A stretch of 15,066 nucleotides of DNA. Source: Hydrogenophaga sp. GTDB lineage: Bacteria > Pseudomonadota > Gammaproteobacteria > Burkholderiales > Burkholderiaceae_C. The stretch covers positions 1 through 15,066 of the forward strand of contig JAUXXN010000427.1 in NCBI GenBank assembly GCA_030684755.1, written 5' to 3'. The notes beneath the pieces were generated by a model that did not search any database, had not been told where the DNA came from, and was given only the letters and a program-made list of their open reading frames with translations. Position numbers and translations under genes: made by a program. Every line of letters begins with the position of its first letter. Position 1 is the first letter of the stretch. Positions 8,865 through 15,066 of the stretch are shown piece by piece.

Positions 8865-9467
8865 TCAGGCGCTGTGTTCATCGGCCCGCTGCGCCCGACG
8901 CAACAGCAAAAATGCACCCACGCCCAACACCACCACACCCAGCAACACACCGACCAAGTCCCCGGCGAACTGTGCGAGCCATTCCCATCGGTCGGCAAAG
9001 GTGTAGCCCAGCCCCACAAAGAGCGCCACCCAGACCGCTTCACCCAACACCACCGCCAGCAGAAAACGAGAAAAACCAAAGTGGGTTGAGCCCGCCAACA
9101 GATTCACCGGCAAAGCCAGCGGCGTCAGCAGGAAGCGGGTGACAAACACACTGCTTGCACCCCAGCGCACAAACAAGGTGCTTGCCCGCTGCCATGCAGG
9201 CCCTGTGGTCAGCCGCTCAGGCAAACGGTGAGCACCCCAACGCCCAAGACCATAGCTGCTGGCATCACCCAGCACAGCACCCAGCCATGCGGCAAGCACC
9301 GTCCATACCACCGGCAAAACGCCATGCCGTACAAAGGCACCGGTGGCCAGCAACAACAGCGTCGCAGGCAGCGGCACACCCAGCGCGGCAAAAAACAACA
9401 CCCCTGCGAGCAAGGCTGCGCCCTGGTTCAACAACAGCGTCAGCAACAGATCGCTGATCTCGCTCAA
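8865..9467 (-). CDS. DedA family (VTT domain) inner-membrane protein, divergent
   Basis: The 200-residue protein has the DedA/SNARE-associated layout: hydrophobic segments near 7-45, 50-68, 104-125, 134-155 and 166-189, a re-entrant-type GVPLPA at 30-35, LGDASSYGLGRWG at 66-78 and VTRFLLTPLALP at 109-120. DedA proteins are linked to undecaprenyl-phosphate or phospholipid flipping and proton-motive-force homeostasis. Here the first loop lacks the acidic residue common in the family, and the second of the two usual arginines after the RF motif is absent (Arg111 remains). The start is TTG at 9467, supported by AGGGGA seven bases upstream and by overlap with the preceding gene's stop (TTGA). The tail 189-200 is charged and cytosolic. 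It is the last gene of a three-gene coupled unit. Confidence 0.85.
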   Translation of the reverse strand: MSEISDLLLTLLLNQGAALLAGVLFFAALGVPLPATLLLLATGAFVRHGVLPVVWTVLAAWLGAVLGDASSYGLGRWGAHRLPERLTTGPAWQRASTLFVRWGASSVFVTRFLLTPLALPVNLLAGSTHFGFSRFLLAVVLGEAVWVALFVGLGYTFADRWEWLAQFAGDLVGVLLGVVVLGVGAFLLLRRAQRADEHSA

Positions 9468-9823
9468 GGCTGAGTCCCCTGGCGCGCCGATGCTTGCAAG
9501 ATCAGCGCTTCCACACGCCGTCGTCCCTCCACAGGATCGGCGCCAGAGCGGTCCAGCCAGTCCTTCAGGCTGCGCTCCTCGAAACCCGTCATCGGCGCAC
9601 CCAGCGCCGTGCGCAAATCAGCCTCGGGGACGTGATACACCCGTGCGATGTAAGACAGGGTCATCCAGCCACGAAGCGTCTGCACTTGCACCTCACCGCT
9701 GGCTACCCGCTGCGCATAGGTCCATTGATGCCAGGCCCGAGTGCCAAAAAAAACCAGCAGCACAGCACCCAAAACCAGCGCCATCAGGCCGACCCAGCGG
9801 CGCAGTCCATGGGGCAGGGTCAT
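9464..9823 (-). CDS. Small single-pass membrane protein of unknown function
   Basis: A 119-residue protein that I do not recognise as a named family. One hydrophobic helix lies at about 11-27 after a short basic N-terminus (LRRW), so the remainder sits on one side of the inner membrane. The soluble part contains RGWMTLSYIARVYHVPEADL (51-70) and a second conserved-looking segment ERSLKDWLDRSG (83-94). The MTLxxIAxxYxVPxxxLxxxLG pattern resembles small LysM-like or helix-turn-helix-like domains that occur tethered to membranes; this is inference. The reading frame stays open far upstream, but the ATG at 9823 is chosen because it overlaps the stop of the TerB/DUF697 gene (ATGA), and sequence before it is the shadow of that gene. 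Its own stop overlaps the TTG start of the DedA gene. It is too short in many annotations and may be overlooked. Confidence 0.75.
   Translation of the reverse strand: MTLPHGLRRWVGLMALVLGAVLLVFFGTRAWHQWTYAQRVASGEVQVQTLRGWMTLSYIARVYHVPEADLRTALGAPMTGFEERSLKDWLDRSGADPVEGRRRVEALILQASARQGTQP
9475..9480 (-). promoter_or_regulatory. Ribosome binding site deciding the TTG start of the DedA gene
   Basis: The minus strand reads AGGGGA seven bases before TTG 9467, inside the end of the upstream gene. With the TTGA overlap this supports a TTG start by translational coupling. Confidence 0.6.
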
Positions 9824-10794
9824 CCCCGCACCATCGCCAGGACCTTGGCCGCATCCAAGGTTTGGGCTTTTTGCTGGATCTGCGGCAGATATTGCGCCTG
9901 CATCTGTTTGGCGGGGCCCAGCAACCCTTGAAATGTTTCTTGCAACAAAGCGGTGCTCATCACCCGGCCCCCAGCGTAATAGCGCTTGGCCACCTGGCCC
10001 AGTGCGTAGGTGGTGGCGAACGAAAAGGCCATGCCCGTGGCAGCACCGCCGATGCGGCCTACCGTGCGCCCTGCGACTTTGCCCAACAAGCCACCCAGCA
10101 ATTTGCGGCCAAACTGCTCCAGATACTGCGAAGTCAGCCCCACACCCGCCGCTGCGATGAACTCGCGGATATGGCCCTGATCCAGCTCCACGCCGTGGGC
10201 TTTGCCGATGCCGTACACCATCTTCACCTGCAGCGGAATGATGGCCATGGACGCCCACGACTGCGGCAGCAACTCCAATGCGCCATTGAGCATGGCGTAA
10301 TTCAAAATGGACTTGTCCAAATCGACGTCCAGCGCTGAAGGAACCTGCTGCACGGGCGCTGACGGTTTGTTGGCTGCCTGTGGCGCGACAGTCAGCACAG
10401 GGACGGCCGCATCCGTGGCGTCCAGCAGCGCGCCCTCTTCGCGCTCAAAAGCCTGCGCCTCACCCGCGTCCAGCTTCAGCCGAGCCTTCAGATCGGCCAA
10501 AAACGCCACTTCGCTCGGGCTTTGGCGGCCATCGGCGTCGCACACACACACCGCCATTTCATAAGCCAACTGGCGGTGTCCGGGATCGGACAACCCTGCC
10601 ACCGCGTCGGGCAGCGACACGCGCTTGAGCAACACGTCTTGGTACAACTGGGCGAGACCAGCCCCGCCCGATTCGTGCCCCAGGGAGTCGGCCAAGCGGC
10701 GAATCGCTTCGCGCTCGGTGTCTGCCTTGTGGCCGTCGGCAAAAGCAGCGAGCAACGACACGGTGAGAATGGCTTTTTGTTCAGTGGGGTTCAT
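9820..10794 (-). CDS. TerB-like / DUF697 two-domain protein
   Basis: The 324-residue protein has an N-terminal TerB-like helical domain (about 1-115) with two pseudo-symmetric acidic motifs, [12 protein letters not shown] (18-29) and [11 protein letters not shown] (85-95), as in tellurite-resistance TerB and related metal-binding proteins. An Ala/Pro/Val linker (about 125-160) leads to a DUF697-type domain (about 165-275): [13 protein letters not shown], then glycine-rich hydrophobic helices ([41 protein letters not shown]). DUF697 is found in YcjF and in some GTPases and is membrane-associated. The C-terminal tail is amphipathic and Gln-rich. No GTPase motif is present. Function is unknown; envelope-stress or membrane-homeostasis roles are plausible from partners. 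The ATG at 10794 starts a coupled unit with the small membrane protein (ATGA overlap) and DedA, and is divergent from yciB across 134 bases. Confidence 0.82.
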   Translation of the reverse strand: MNPTEQKAILTVSLLAAFADGHKADTEREAIRRLADSLGHESGGAGLAQLYQDVLLKRVSLPDAVAGLSDPGHRQLAYEMAVCVCDADGRQSPSEVAFLADLKARLKLDAGEAQAFEREEGALLDATDAAVPVLTVAPQAANKPSAPVQQVPSALDVDLDKSILNYAMLNGALELLPQSWASMAIIPLQVKMVYGIGKAHGVELDQGHIREFIAAAGVGLTSQYLEQFGRKLLGGLLGKVAGRTVGRIGGAATGMAFSFATTYALGQVAKRYYAGGRVMSTALLQETFQGLLGPAKQMQAQYLPQIQQKAQTLDAAKVLAMVRG

Positions 10795-10928
10795 GGGTGC
10801 ATCAGTATGGATTGAATGGCAGCGCAGTAGAGCGCCGGGCCGCCACCGAGTTCCGTGGCCCGTACCGAGATTGTGGGCCGATCCCGCAGGCCCTGACCCA
10901 GCATCGCGGTAACCCCGATAATCAGCAG
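10795..10928. promoter_or_regulatory. Divergent intergenic region between the TerB/DUF697 gene and yciB
   Basis: The 134 bases separate two divergently transcribed operons and must hold promoters for both, yet I find no convincing -35/-10 pair or palindrome. The yciB start lacks a strong ribosome site. Confidence 0.4.
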
Positions 10929-11477
10929 ATGCGTTTTTTAATCGACTTCTTCCCCATTCTGTTGTTTGTGGCCGCTTACAAGCTGCAAGACATTTACACC
11001 GCCACCGCCGTGCTCATGGCGGCCACCGTGCTGCAGACCGGCATCATCTATGGCATAGACCGCAAGCTCCAAACCATGCAAAAGGTAACGCTGGTGCTGG
11101 TGCTGGTGTTTGGCGTGCTCACCCTGGTGCTGCAAGACGAACGCTTTATCAAGTGGAAACCCACGGTGCTTTACGCCAGTATGGGCATCGTGCTGGGCGC
11201 CGCCCTTTGGGGTTGGAAGAAAAACTTTCTGCAAATTTTGCTGGGCAGCCAGCTGACACTGCCCACCGCCGTGTGGGGCAGGCTCACCGTGATCTGGGTG
11301 GGCTACTTCCTGTTCATGGCCGCCATCAATGGCTATGTGGCCGCCTACTATTCCACCGAAGACTGGGTGAACTTCAAGCTCTGGGGTTACATCTTCCCGG
11401 TGGTGTTCATCATTGGTCAGGGTCTCTACATTGCGCGCTACATCAAAGACGACAGCAACGGGGCTGAAAAATCATGA
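10929..11477 (+). CDS. yciB: Inner-membrane protein YciB / septation protein A
   Basis: The 182-residue product is a YciB (IspZ/septation protein A) family membrane protein. The N-terminus [18 protein letters not shown], the GIIYGIDRK segment, [13 protein letters not shown], and the final [20 protein letters not shown] helix are diagnostic. About five transmembrane helices can be seen. Members influence cell-envelope synthesis and division in enterobacteria and are required for normal septation and virulence in Shigella; their molecular activity remains unclear. The frame extends upstream to 10797, but ATG 10929 gives the family's usual N-terminus and length. It overlaps bolA by four bases (ATGA), so the two are translationally coupled. 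Confidence 0.95.
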   Translation: MRFLIDFFPILLFVAAYKLQDIYTATAVLMAATVLQTGIIYGIDRKLQTMQKVTLVLVLVFGVLTLVLQDERFIKWKPTVLYASMGIVLGAALWGWKKNFLQILLGSQLTLPTAVWGRLTVIWVGYFLFMAAINGYVAAYYSTEDWVNFKLWGYIFPVVFIIGQGLYIARYIKDDSNGAEKS

Positions 11478-11752
11478 GTGAGTCCGACTTCATTCCCACC
11501 GCCCCCGCGCTGGAAACCCGGTTGCGCGAGGCTCTGGCACCCACTTGGCTGGAAGTGATCGATGAAAGCGCAGCGCACGCGGGCCACGCAGGTGCCAACG
11601 GGCTGGGTTATGGCACCCATTTCCGTGTGCGTATCGGTGGTCCGGCCTTTGCCGGACGCAGCCGTGTTGCCCAGCACCGCCTTGTGTATGATGCGCTGCA
11701 AAATTTCACCGACGCGGGCCTGCACGCGTTGGCGATTGAAATCAAGCCCTGA
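11474..11752 (+). CDS. bolA: BolA family protein
   Basis: A 92-residue cytoplasmic BolA-fold protein. Family members form [2Fe-2S]-bridged complexes with monothiol glutaredoxins and act in iron-sulfur trafficking; E. coli BolA also affects morphology as a transcription factor. The core [20 protein letters not shown] followed by HRLVYDAL (residues 48-75) is canonical, with the conserved cluster-ligand histidine at His68. The [11 protein letters not shown] loop (30-40) is typical of proteobacterial BolA and can provide a second ligand. It starts within the end of yciB. A 134-base gap separates it from the prolyl isomerase gene. Confidence 0.94.
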   Translation: MSESDFIPTAPALETRLREALAPTWLEVIDESAAHAGHAGANGLGYGTHFRVRIGGPAFAGRSRVAQHRLVYDALQNFTDAGLHALAIEIKP

Positions 11753-11886
11753 GCCCATACCAATCGCTTGTGCGGGCTTGTAAACCGGCCCACTGCCCCG
11801 AAATACCCGCTTGCGTTTTGAAACCTTTTTGCTGAAACCCGGCCCTGCGCGGCGGCTCCCACTTTTTTTCACCCCCAAGGATCACC

Positions 11887-12666
11887 ATGAAATTTTCCCT
11901 GTCGGCCCTGACTGCGGCCGCTTTGATCGCAGCCGCTCCCTGGGCTGCTGCCCAAAACGTGGCCATTGTCAATGGCAAGGCTGTGCCCACCGCACGCGTG
12001 GAAGCGTTGGCCCAGCAGGTGGCAGCCTCGGGCCGTCCGGTGGACGACGCGGTGCGCGCCCAGTTGAAAGAAGAAGCCGTGCTGCGTGAAATTTTCATGC
12101 AAGAAGCCCAAAAGCGTGGCATTGCGGCCACCGCCGAATTCAAAACCCAGATGGAACTGGCCCGCCAAACCATCATGATCCGTGCCCTGTTTGCCGACTA
12201 CCAGAAGAAAAACCCGGTGACCGACGCAGAACTCAAGGCCGAGTACGACAAGTTTGTCGACGCCAACGCTGGACAGGAATTCCGTGCCCGCCATATCTTG
12301 GTGGAAAAAGAAGACGAGGCCAAGGCCATCATCGCGTCGATCAAGGGTGGTGCCAAGTTTGAAGACATTGCCAAGAAGCAGTCCAAAGACCCAGGCTCCG
12401 GTGCCAACGGTGGCGATCTGGACTGGGCAGCCGCAGCCAGCTACGTGACCGAATTCTCAGAAGCCATGGTGAAACTGGGCAAGGGCCAGATGACCGACGC
12501 GCCGGTGAAGAGCCAGTTTGGTTGGCACATCATCCGCGTGGACGACGTGCGCCAAGCACAATTGCCTGCATTTGACGAGGTCAAGCCACAAATTGCGCAG
12601 CAAATGCAGCAACAAAAGTTGTCTGAATTTCAGCAAAATTTGCGTGAAAAAGCCAAGGTAGAGTGA
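11887..12666 (+). CDS. Secreted parvulin-type peptidyl-prolyl cis-trans isomerase
   Basis: The 259-residue precursor has a Sec signal peptide (MKFSLSALTAAALIAAAPWA, cleavage after Ala22 before QN), so it works in the periplasm. Residues about 30-120 are a SurA_N-like helical chaperone segment. The parvulin domain spans about 132-222: RARHILVEKEDEA, FEDIAKKQSKDPGSGANGGDLDW and SQFGWHIIRVDD carry the family's catalytic-core pattern. The C-terminal helix (about 228-259) is Gln/Lys-rich. Members (PpiC/PrsA/SurA-like) isomerise prolyl bonds and help fold exported and outer-membrane proteins. ATG 11887 has AAGGA five bases upstream. The transcript ends at two tandem terminators just after the stop. 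Confidence 0.94.
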   Translation: MKFSLSALTAAALIAAAPWAAAQNVAIVNGKAVPTARVEALAQQVAASGRPVDDAVRAQLKEEAVLREIFMQEAQKRGIAATAEFKTQMELARQTIMIRALFADYQKKNPVTDAELKAEYDKFVDANAGQEFRARHILVEKEDEAKAIIASIKGGAKFEDIAKKQSKDPGSGANGGDLDWAAAASYVTEFSEAMVKLGKGQMTDAPVKSQFGWHIIRVDDVRQAQLPAFDEVKPQIAQQMQQQKLSEFQQNLREKAKVE

Positions 12667-12671
12667 GCTTG

Positions 12672-12692
12672 GCGCTGCACAGCAGCGCTTTT
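12672..12692 (+). terminator. First intrinsic terminator after the prolyl isomerase gene
   Basis: GCGCTGC (12672-12678) and GCAGCGC (12682-12688) form a 7-base-pair stem with a 3-base loop, followed by TTTTC. The short T-run makes it a moderate terminator. Confidence 0.6.
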
Positions 12693-12702
12693 CACCCTCC
12701 AG

Positions 12703-12728
12703 AAACGCGGCCCAGGCCGCGTTTTTTT
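12703..12728 (+). terminator. Second, strong intrinsic terminator
   Basis: AAACGCGGC (12703-12711) pairs with GCCGCGTTT (12716-12724) around the loop CCAG; an uninterrupted run of seven T residues spans 12722-12728. This is a textbook Rho-independent terminator for the yciB-bolA-isomerase unit. Confidence 0.92.
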
Positions 12729-12755
12729 CGCACCGCTCAAGTGGCATTCACCAAA

Positions 12756-12771
12756 ATATTGGATCAAATAT
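12756..12771. promoter_or_regulatory. Candidate VanR/FCD-type GntR operator upstream of the aminotransferase gene
   Basis: ATATTGGATCAAATAT is an inverted repeat with seven of eight symmetric pairs. Its core ATTGGATCAAAT (12758-12769) differs by one base from ATTGGATCCAAT, the known operator of VanR, an FCD-type GntR repressor. It ends directly before the GGAGG ribosome site, and the second gene of this operon encodes an FCD-type GntR protein. Autoregulation by that protein is the simplest reading. Confidence 0.6.
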
Positions 12772-12776
12772 GGAGG
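12772..12776 (+). promoter_or_regulatory. Ribosome binding site of the aminotransferase gene
   Basis: GGAGG lies 11 bases before ATG 12788. It falls inside any product begun at the upstream ATG 12770, so it argues for the later start. Confidence 0.65.
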
Positions 12777-12787
12777 ATCGAAGTCCC

Positions 12788-14176
12788 ATGCAAAACGAAA
12801 CCCATCCCCGCACTGGCGTTGACTGGCCCCGCGCCCAGGCCTTTCTGGCCCGCGAGCGCGCCCACTACGCGGCGCGCAACCCGCAGTCGGCCGAGCTGGC
12901 GGCGCAGGCCCAGCAACACCTGCTGTTTGGCGTGCCGCTGCACTGGATGAACGACTGGGGCACGCCCTTTGCCTTGCACGTGGCCCACGCCAGCGGCGCG
13001 GTGGTGACCGATGTGGACGACCACGCCCTGGTGGACTTTTGCCTGGGCGACACCGGTGCCATGTTTGGCCACGCGCCCGCGCCGGTGGCCGCCGCACTGG
13101 TGAACCAGGCCACGCGCGGTTACACCACCATGCTGGCCACGGCAGACGCCGCCGCCGTGGGCCAGGCCCTGAGCGAGCGCTTTGGCCTGCCCTTCTGGCA
13201 GTTCGCCATGAGCGCGACCGACGCCAACCGCTACATAGTGCGCTGGATACGCGCCGCCACTGGCCGCAAAAAACTGCTGGTGTTCAATGGCTGCTACCAC
13301 GGCACCATTGAAGACGTGTTTGTCGATCTGGTGAACGGCCAGCCGGTGCAGCGCAGCAGCCTGCTCGGCCAGGTGCACGACCTGACCGAACACACGGTGG
13401 TGGTGGAATTCAACGACCTGCCAGCGCTGGAAGCTGCGCTAGAACAAGGTGACGTGGCCTGCGTGCTGGCCGAACCGGTGATGACCAACATCGGCATGGT
13501 GCTGCCCGAGCCGGGCTTCTGGGCGGCCGCGCAGGCACTTATCCAGCAACACGGCGCCCTGCTGGTGATGGACGAAACCCACACCATCAGCACCGGCCCC
13601 GGCGGCTACGCGCGCGCCCACGGCATTGAGGCCGACGCGCTGGTGCTGGGCAAGCCGGTGGGGGGCGGTGTGCCCTGCGCGGTGTATGGCATGAGCGCCA
13701 GCTTGGCCGAGCGCGCCGTGCTCGCCAAGCAAGCCGCCCCGCCGGGCCACAGCGGCATTGGCACCACGCTCACCGGCAACATGCTGGCCATGGCCGCCAT
13801 GCGCGCGGCGCTCACCGAGGTAATGACACCCAGCGCTTACGCCCACATGCTCGCCCAGGCCAGTGCGCTGGCCAGCGGGCTGCAAGACGTCTTGCGAAAG
13901 CACGGTCTGCCGTGGTGCGTCACCCAGGTGGGCGCGCGCACCGAGTTTCAGTTTTGCGCCACGCCGCCCACCAACGGCAGCGAAGCCGACCGCGTGCTCG
14001 ACGGGGAGCTGGAACACCTGATCCACCTCGGGCTGCTGAACCGGGGCATTTTGATCACGCCGTTTCACAACATGATGCTGGTCTGCCCGCAAACCACCCC
14101 GGCCCACGTGGCCCAGCTTTTAGACGCGCTGGACGCGGTGCTGGGCGAGATTACCGCCGTGGTGCCGCCTGCATGA
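12788..14176 (+). CDS. Class III PLP-dependent aminotransferase (glutamate-1-semialdehyde aminomutase-like)
   Basis: The 462-residue enzyme has the fold-type I class III aminotransferase signature. The PLP Schiff-base lysine is Lys289 in LVLGKPVGGGVPCAVYG, the pyridine-nitrogen aspartate is Asp262 in LLVMDETHT, Glu229 lies in LAEPVMTN, and the PLP-stacking motif GCYHG is at 168-172. The phosphate-binding turn, commonly NSGTEA, reads MSATDAN (141-147), a divergent but recognisable form. Overall it is nearest in style to HemL-like aminomutases and to proteins filed as aspartate aminotransferase family; the substrate cannot be read. ATG 12788 is preferred over ATG 12770 because GGAGG lies between them. 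Its stop overlaps the ATG of a GntR regulator. A VanR-like palindrome precedes it and terminators isolate it from the upstream operon. Confidence 0.88.
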   Translation: MQNETHPRTGVDWPRAQAFLARERAHYAARNPQSAELAAQAQQHLLFGVPLHWMNDWGTPFALHVAHASGAVVTDVDDHALVDFCLGDTGAMFGHAPAPVAAALVNQATRGYTTMLATADAAAVGQALSERFGLPFWQFAMSATDANRYIVRWIRAATGRKKLLVFNGCYHGTIEDVFVDLVNGQPVQRSSLLGQVHDLTEHTVVVEFNDLPALEAALEQGDVACVLAEPVMTNIGMVLPEPGFWAAAQALIQQHGALLVMDETHTISTGPGGYARAHGIEADALVLGKPVGGGVPCAVYGMSASLAERAVLAKQAAPPGHSGIGTTLTGNMLAMAAMRAALTEVMTPSAYAHMLAQASALASGLQDVLRKHGLPWCVTQVGARTEFQFCATPPTNGSEADRVLDGELEHLIHLGLLNRGILITPFHNMMLVCPQTTPAHVAQLLDALDAVLGEITAVVPPA

Positions 14177-14823
14177 AGGCCGCGCCCGCGCCCACCCAGC
14201 AAGACAGCACCTACCTGCGCCTGCGCCAGTGGGTCACGGTGGGCCGCTTTTTGCCCGGCGAGCGGCTGAAAATTCACGCCCTTGCGCAGCAACTGGGCGC
14301 CGGCGTGATGCCGGTACGCGCCGCGTTGCAGCGCCTGGCGGCCGAAGGCGCGCTGGTAAACGTGCCGCACAGCGGCATGCTGGTGCCCCGGCTTTCGGTG
14401 GCTGAATTTGACGACGTGTTGCACATGCGCCTGCTGCTGGAAGGCGAAGCCGCCGAACGCGGCGCCCACCGCATCGACAGCGCCGGTGTGGCCGAACTGG
14501 CCGCGCTGGAGCAGCGCATGGGCGAAGCCCTGGCCGCCAGTGACGCGAAAGCCTACCTCGACGCCAACGAGGCATTTCACCTGCGGCTGTACCAGGCCGC
14601 CGGCTCGCCCACGCTGATGGCGCTGATTGAAACCGTCTGGCTCAAGGTGGGGCCGTTGTCCAACCGGCTGTTTGAAGCCCAAGGCGCCAGCGCCGTGCTC
14701 AATGACGCGCATGGCGACATGATTCAGGCCCTGCAGCGCAAAGACAGCGCCGGCGTGCGGCGGGCGGTCGAGAAGGACTTGTTTGTGGCCGGACAGTTCC
14801 TGCGGCCGTTCTGTGCGGGCTGA
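14173..14823 (+). CDS. GntR family transcriptional regulator with FCD domain
   Basis: The 216-residue protein has an N-terminal winged helix (about 10-72). The recognition helix region AQQLGAGVMPVRAALQRLAAEG (38-59) contains the MPVR motif shared with VanR-like members. The FCD ligand domain spans about 76-205: RLLLEGEAAERGA, NEAFHLRLYQAAGSPTL with His136, and NDAHGDMIQAL with His180. Where metal-binding FCD proteins usually carry Asp and a last His, this one has Asn132 and Asp202, so metal binding may be altered. FCD regulators usually bind organic acids or amino-acid-derived effectors. It begins in the stop of the aminotransferase gene (ATGA). Reading frames upstream of 14173 are shadows of that gene. 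It probably controls the palindrome at 12756-12771. Confidence 0.93.
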   Translation: MKAAPAPTQQDSTYLRLRQWVTVGRFLPGERLKIHALAQQLGAGVMPVRAALQRLAAEGALVNVPHSGMLVPRLSVAEFDDVLHMRLLLEGEAAERGAHRIDSAGVAELAALEQRMGEALAASDAKAYLDANEAFHLRLYQAAGSPTLMALIETVWLKVGPLSNRLFEAQGASAVLNDAHGDMIQALQRKDSAGVRRAVEKDLFVAGQFLRPFCAG

Positions 14824-15066
14824 TCAGTTTGCGCGCAGCCACACGAAAGCGCCCACCAGGCCCATCAGTACGGGCTGGTGCAGCAGGTAGTAGCTCAGGC
14901 TCCACCGGCCCAGCGTCACCAGGGCACGGCGCCAACCGCCCGCAGGCGCGTCGGCCGAACCCAGCCACGCGGGCCGGTGTTTCAGCGCCCACTGCCCGGC
15001 CGCCAGGCCCCACCACACCGCGCCCAGCCACGGCAGCAGCGGCACATAGTCTTCGGTGATGGGCTT
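14824..15066 (-). CDS. C-terminal part of a DUF1624 / heparan-alpha-glucosaminide N-acetyltransferase-like membrane protein (runs off the window)
   Basis: The frame is open from the right edge and encodes 80 C-terminal residues beginning KPITEDYVPLLPWLGAVWWG and ending near GRWSLSYYLLHQPVLMGLVG. The DYVPLLPWLG and SLSYYLLHQP motifs are typical of the DUF1624 family of multipass inner-membrane proteins related to lysosomal HGSNAT acyltransferases. Two hydrophobic helices are visible. The GTG at 15043-15045 is within the gene and is not the true start. Its TGA stop directly abuts the GntR stop, tail to tail. The bacterial role is unknown. Confidence 0.85.
   Translation of the reverse strand, partial: KPITEDYVPLLPWLGAVWWGLAAGQWALKHRPAWLGSADAPAGGWRRALVTLGRWSLSYYLLHQPVLMGLVGAFVWLRAN

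Noticed and set aside
9824..10258. Upstream extension of the small membrane protein's frame
   Set aside because: The added residues are an out-of-frame reading of the TerB/DUF697 gene; the ATGA overlap start at 9823 gives a proper basic N-terminus plus membrane helix.
9343..10338. 331-codon plus-strand open frame opposite DedA, the small protein and the TerB/DUF697 gene
   Set aside because: Low-complexity shadow product crossing three supported genes; no signal, motif or ribosome site seen.
9820..10794. Tellurite resistance (ter) operon
   Set aside because: Only a TerB-like domain is present; no TerA, TerC, TerD or TerE gene is nearby, so tellurite resistance is not supported.
11743..11780. 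CAAGCCC / GGGCTTG inverted repeat at the end of bolA
   Set aside because: The 24-base loop and lack of a T-run make it a poor terminator; such 7-base matches are expected by chance in GC-rich DNA.
13439..14107. 222-codon minus-strand open frame inside the aminotransferase gene
   Set aside because: Antisense shadow in high-GC coding sequence with no recognisable domain.

Overview
The window is GC-rich chromosomal DNA, densely packed with genes on both strands. Gene content and protein style (SelO, the YciB-BolA-parvulin run, Bug/LivK-type solute binding, FCD-type GntR control) fit a betaproteobacterium of the Burkholderiales, most like the Comamonadaceae. That placement is an inference from recalled gene neighbourhoods, not from a search. 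I see no tRNA, rRNA, CRISPR array, insertion sequence or phage gene, and no gap between genes exceeds about 135 bases.

Layout. (1) Positions 68-3083, minus strand: an acyl-CoA ligase followed by a periplasmic amino-acid/acid-binding ABC transporter protein, probably one transcript, with a candidate palindromic operator just upstream. (2) 3214-6281, plus strand: selO (protein AMPylase), msrB (methionine sulfoxide reductase B) and a luciferase-like flavin monooxygenase, a redox-flavoured run. (3) 6289-10794, minus strand: a three-gene, translationally coupled module (TerB/DUF697 protein, small membrane-anchored protein, DedA membrane protein), then a 101-base spacer with a strong hairpin, then an 824-residue lipoprotein with Ig-like domains and a probable beta-propeller. 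(4) 10929-12666, plus strand: yciB, bolA and a secreted parvulin-type prolyl isomerase, closed by two tandem intrinsic terminators. (5) 12788-14823, plus strand: a class III PLP-dependent aminotransferase-fold enzyme coupled to an FCD-type GntR regulator, preceded by a near-perfect VanR-type palindrome next to the ribosome binding site. (6) 14824-15066, minus strand: the C-terminal end of a DUF1624-type membrane acyltransferase that runs off the window.

How the genes may work together. Region 1 looks like uptake plus CoA activation of an organic acid. Region 2 links AMPylation of redox proteins with repair of oxidised methionine. Region 4 is a housekeeping envelope/Fe-S set. Region 5 looks like a self-contained regulated catabolic or biosynthetic unit whose regulator probably controls its own operon. 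The least understood parts are the coupled TerB/DUF697-small protein-DedA module with the large lipoprotein, and the aminotransferase-regulator pair. Nothing here demonstrates a new defence or mobile system; these two units are the best candidates for undescribed biology.
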